Program-made: the position numbers and the translations under genes
The notes under the pieces: model-generated
The model's database searches: none
Told to the model about the DNA's origin: nothing
Seen by the model: the letters and a program-made list of their open reading frames with translations, nothing else
Part shown: positions 56,245 to 56,580 of the stretch, piece by piece
Layout: every line of letters begins with the position of its first letter
Numbering within the stretch: position 1 is the stretch's first letter
Source of the DNA: Plantago elongata
Lineage: Eukaryota; Streptophyta; Magnoliopsida; Lamiales; Plantaginaceae
DNA: 56,580 nucleotides
Assembly (NCBI GenBank): GCA_036897095.1
Contig: JAYMSP010000347.1
Location: forward strand, 1-56,580
Direction: 5' to 3'

Positions 56245-56580
56245 ATCTAGCTAGTAGCTACCCTTAAACTTTTTATGTACTCAATTAATTTGATTTGCAA
56301 TTAGAATATATGTTAGAGTGAAGTAGAGTTTATACTTTCTTTTCTCCGTGTTTAATTCAAATTATCATATTTCTTTTTAGAATGTGATATTGTCATTCAG
56401 TATTCATATGGACCTTCGTATGGACCTTTCAAATTACACAAACTTTCAAATTCTTCATTCAGTATTCATATGGACCTTCGTTGTCTTGGCGTTGTTGTTG
56501 TTCTTTGAAAGTGCGATGACGCACACATAATTGTTAATTCGTACCATTCTTCTAATGATAACAAGTTCCACGAGTTGTAG
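56245..56580. other. Upstream of the UGT pseudogene, with a 25 bp direct repeat
   Basis: CATTCAGTATTCATATGGAC plus CTTCG occurs at 56394-56418 and again at 56456-56480, a 62-base offset, with a shorter TATGGACCTT echo between. This would be the old promoter region. No other gene is seen before the window ends. Confidence 0.7.

Overview
This is nuclear DNA from a flowering plant, most likely a eudicot. The genes are intron-rich with GT-AG (and one GC-AG) introns. The spacers are very AT-rich and full of plant transposon families: Copia and TRIM LTR elements, CACTA, Tourist-like MITEs and tRNA-derived SINEs. The gene content is plant-specific: CYP94, EXO70, a KING1-type SnRK1 gamma subunit and a UGT71-like glycosyltransferase. 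I see no organelle, viral or bacterial segment, and I cannot name the species.

Layout from left to right. 1-1808: the 5' part of a broken Copia retrotransposon, read on the minus strand and running off the window. 2375-3901 (+): an intact, intronless CYP94B-type P450, probably a jasmonoyl-isoleucine hydroxylase. 3.9-12.4 kb: a gene-free spacer with a four-copy tandem array at 8.1-10.3 kb. One array unit carries a MITE and a SINE, and the neighbouring units serve as empty sites for both. 12424-15725 (-): a six-exon gene, easy to miss because its exons are tiny, for a DDA1-domain plus SAP-domain protein of 156 residues. 17568-21215 (+): a six-exon gene for a KING1-like CBS-domain protein, divergent from the DDA1/SAP gene.

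22.1-23.1 kb: nested MITE-like elements. 24301-30795 (+): a complete-length but coding-dead CACTA transposon with matching ends and an ATG target duplication. It sits almost at the apex of a large degenerate inverted repeat built of TGAAACT phrases, which continues to about 31.8 kb. 33138-35063 (-): an intronless EXO70 exocyst subunit. 35.4-39.1 kb: AT-rich spacer with phrase-like repeats. 39215-49692 (-): the complete 17-exon gene for the nonsense-mediated-decay factor UPF2 (1172 residues by my splicing). 49.7-53.7 kb: spacer with a terminal-inverted-repeat element full of phrase repeats and a tRNA-derived SINE-like piece. 53704-56244 (-): a UGT71-like pseudogene split by a TRIM element with a perfect TCATA target duplication.

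The genes do not form a cluster. They are unrelated housekeeping, signalling and metabolic loci (jasmonate turnover, CRL4/chromatin, SnRK1 energy signalling, exocytosis, mRNA surveillance, glycosylation). All protein assignments rest on motifs and remembered family sequences, and no search was run. Exon boundaries were derived by hand from splice consensus plus reading-frame continuity.
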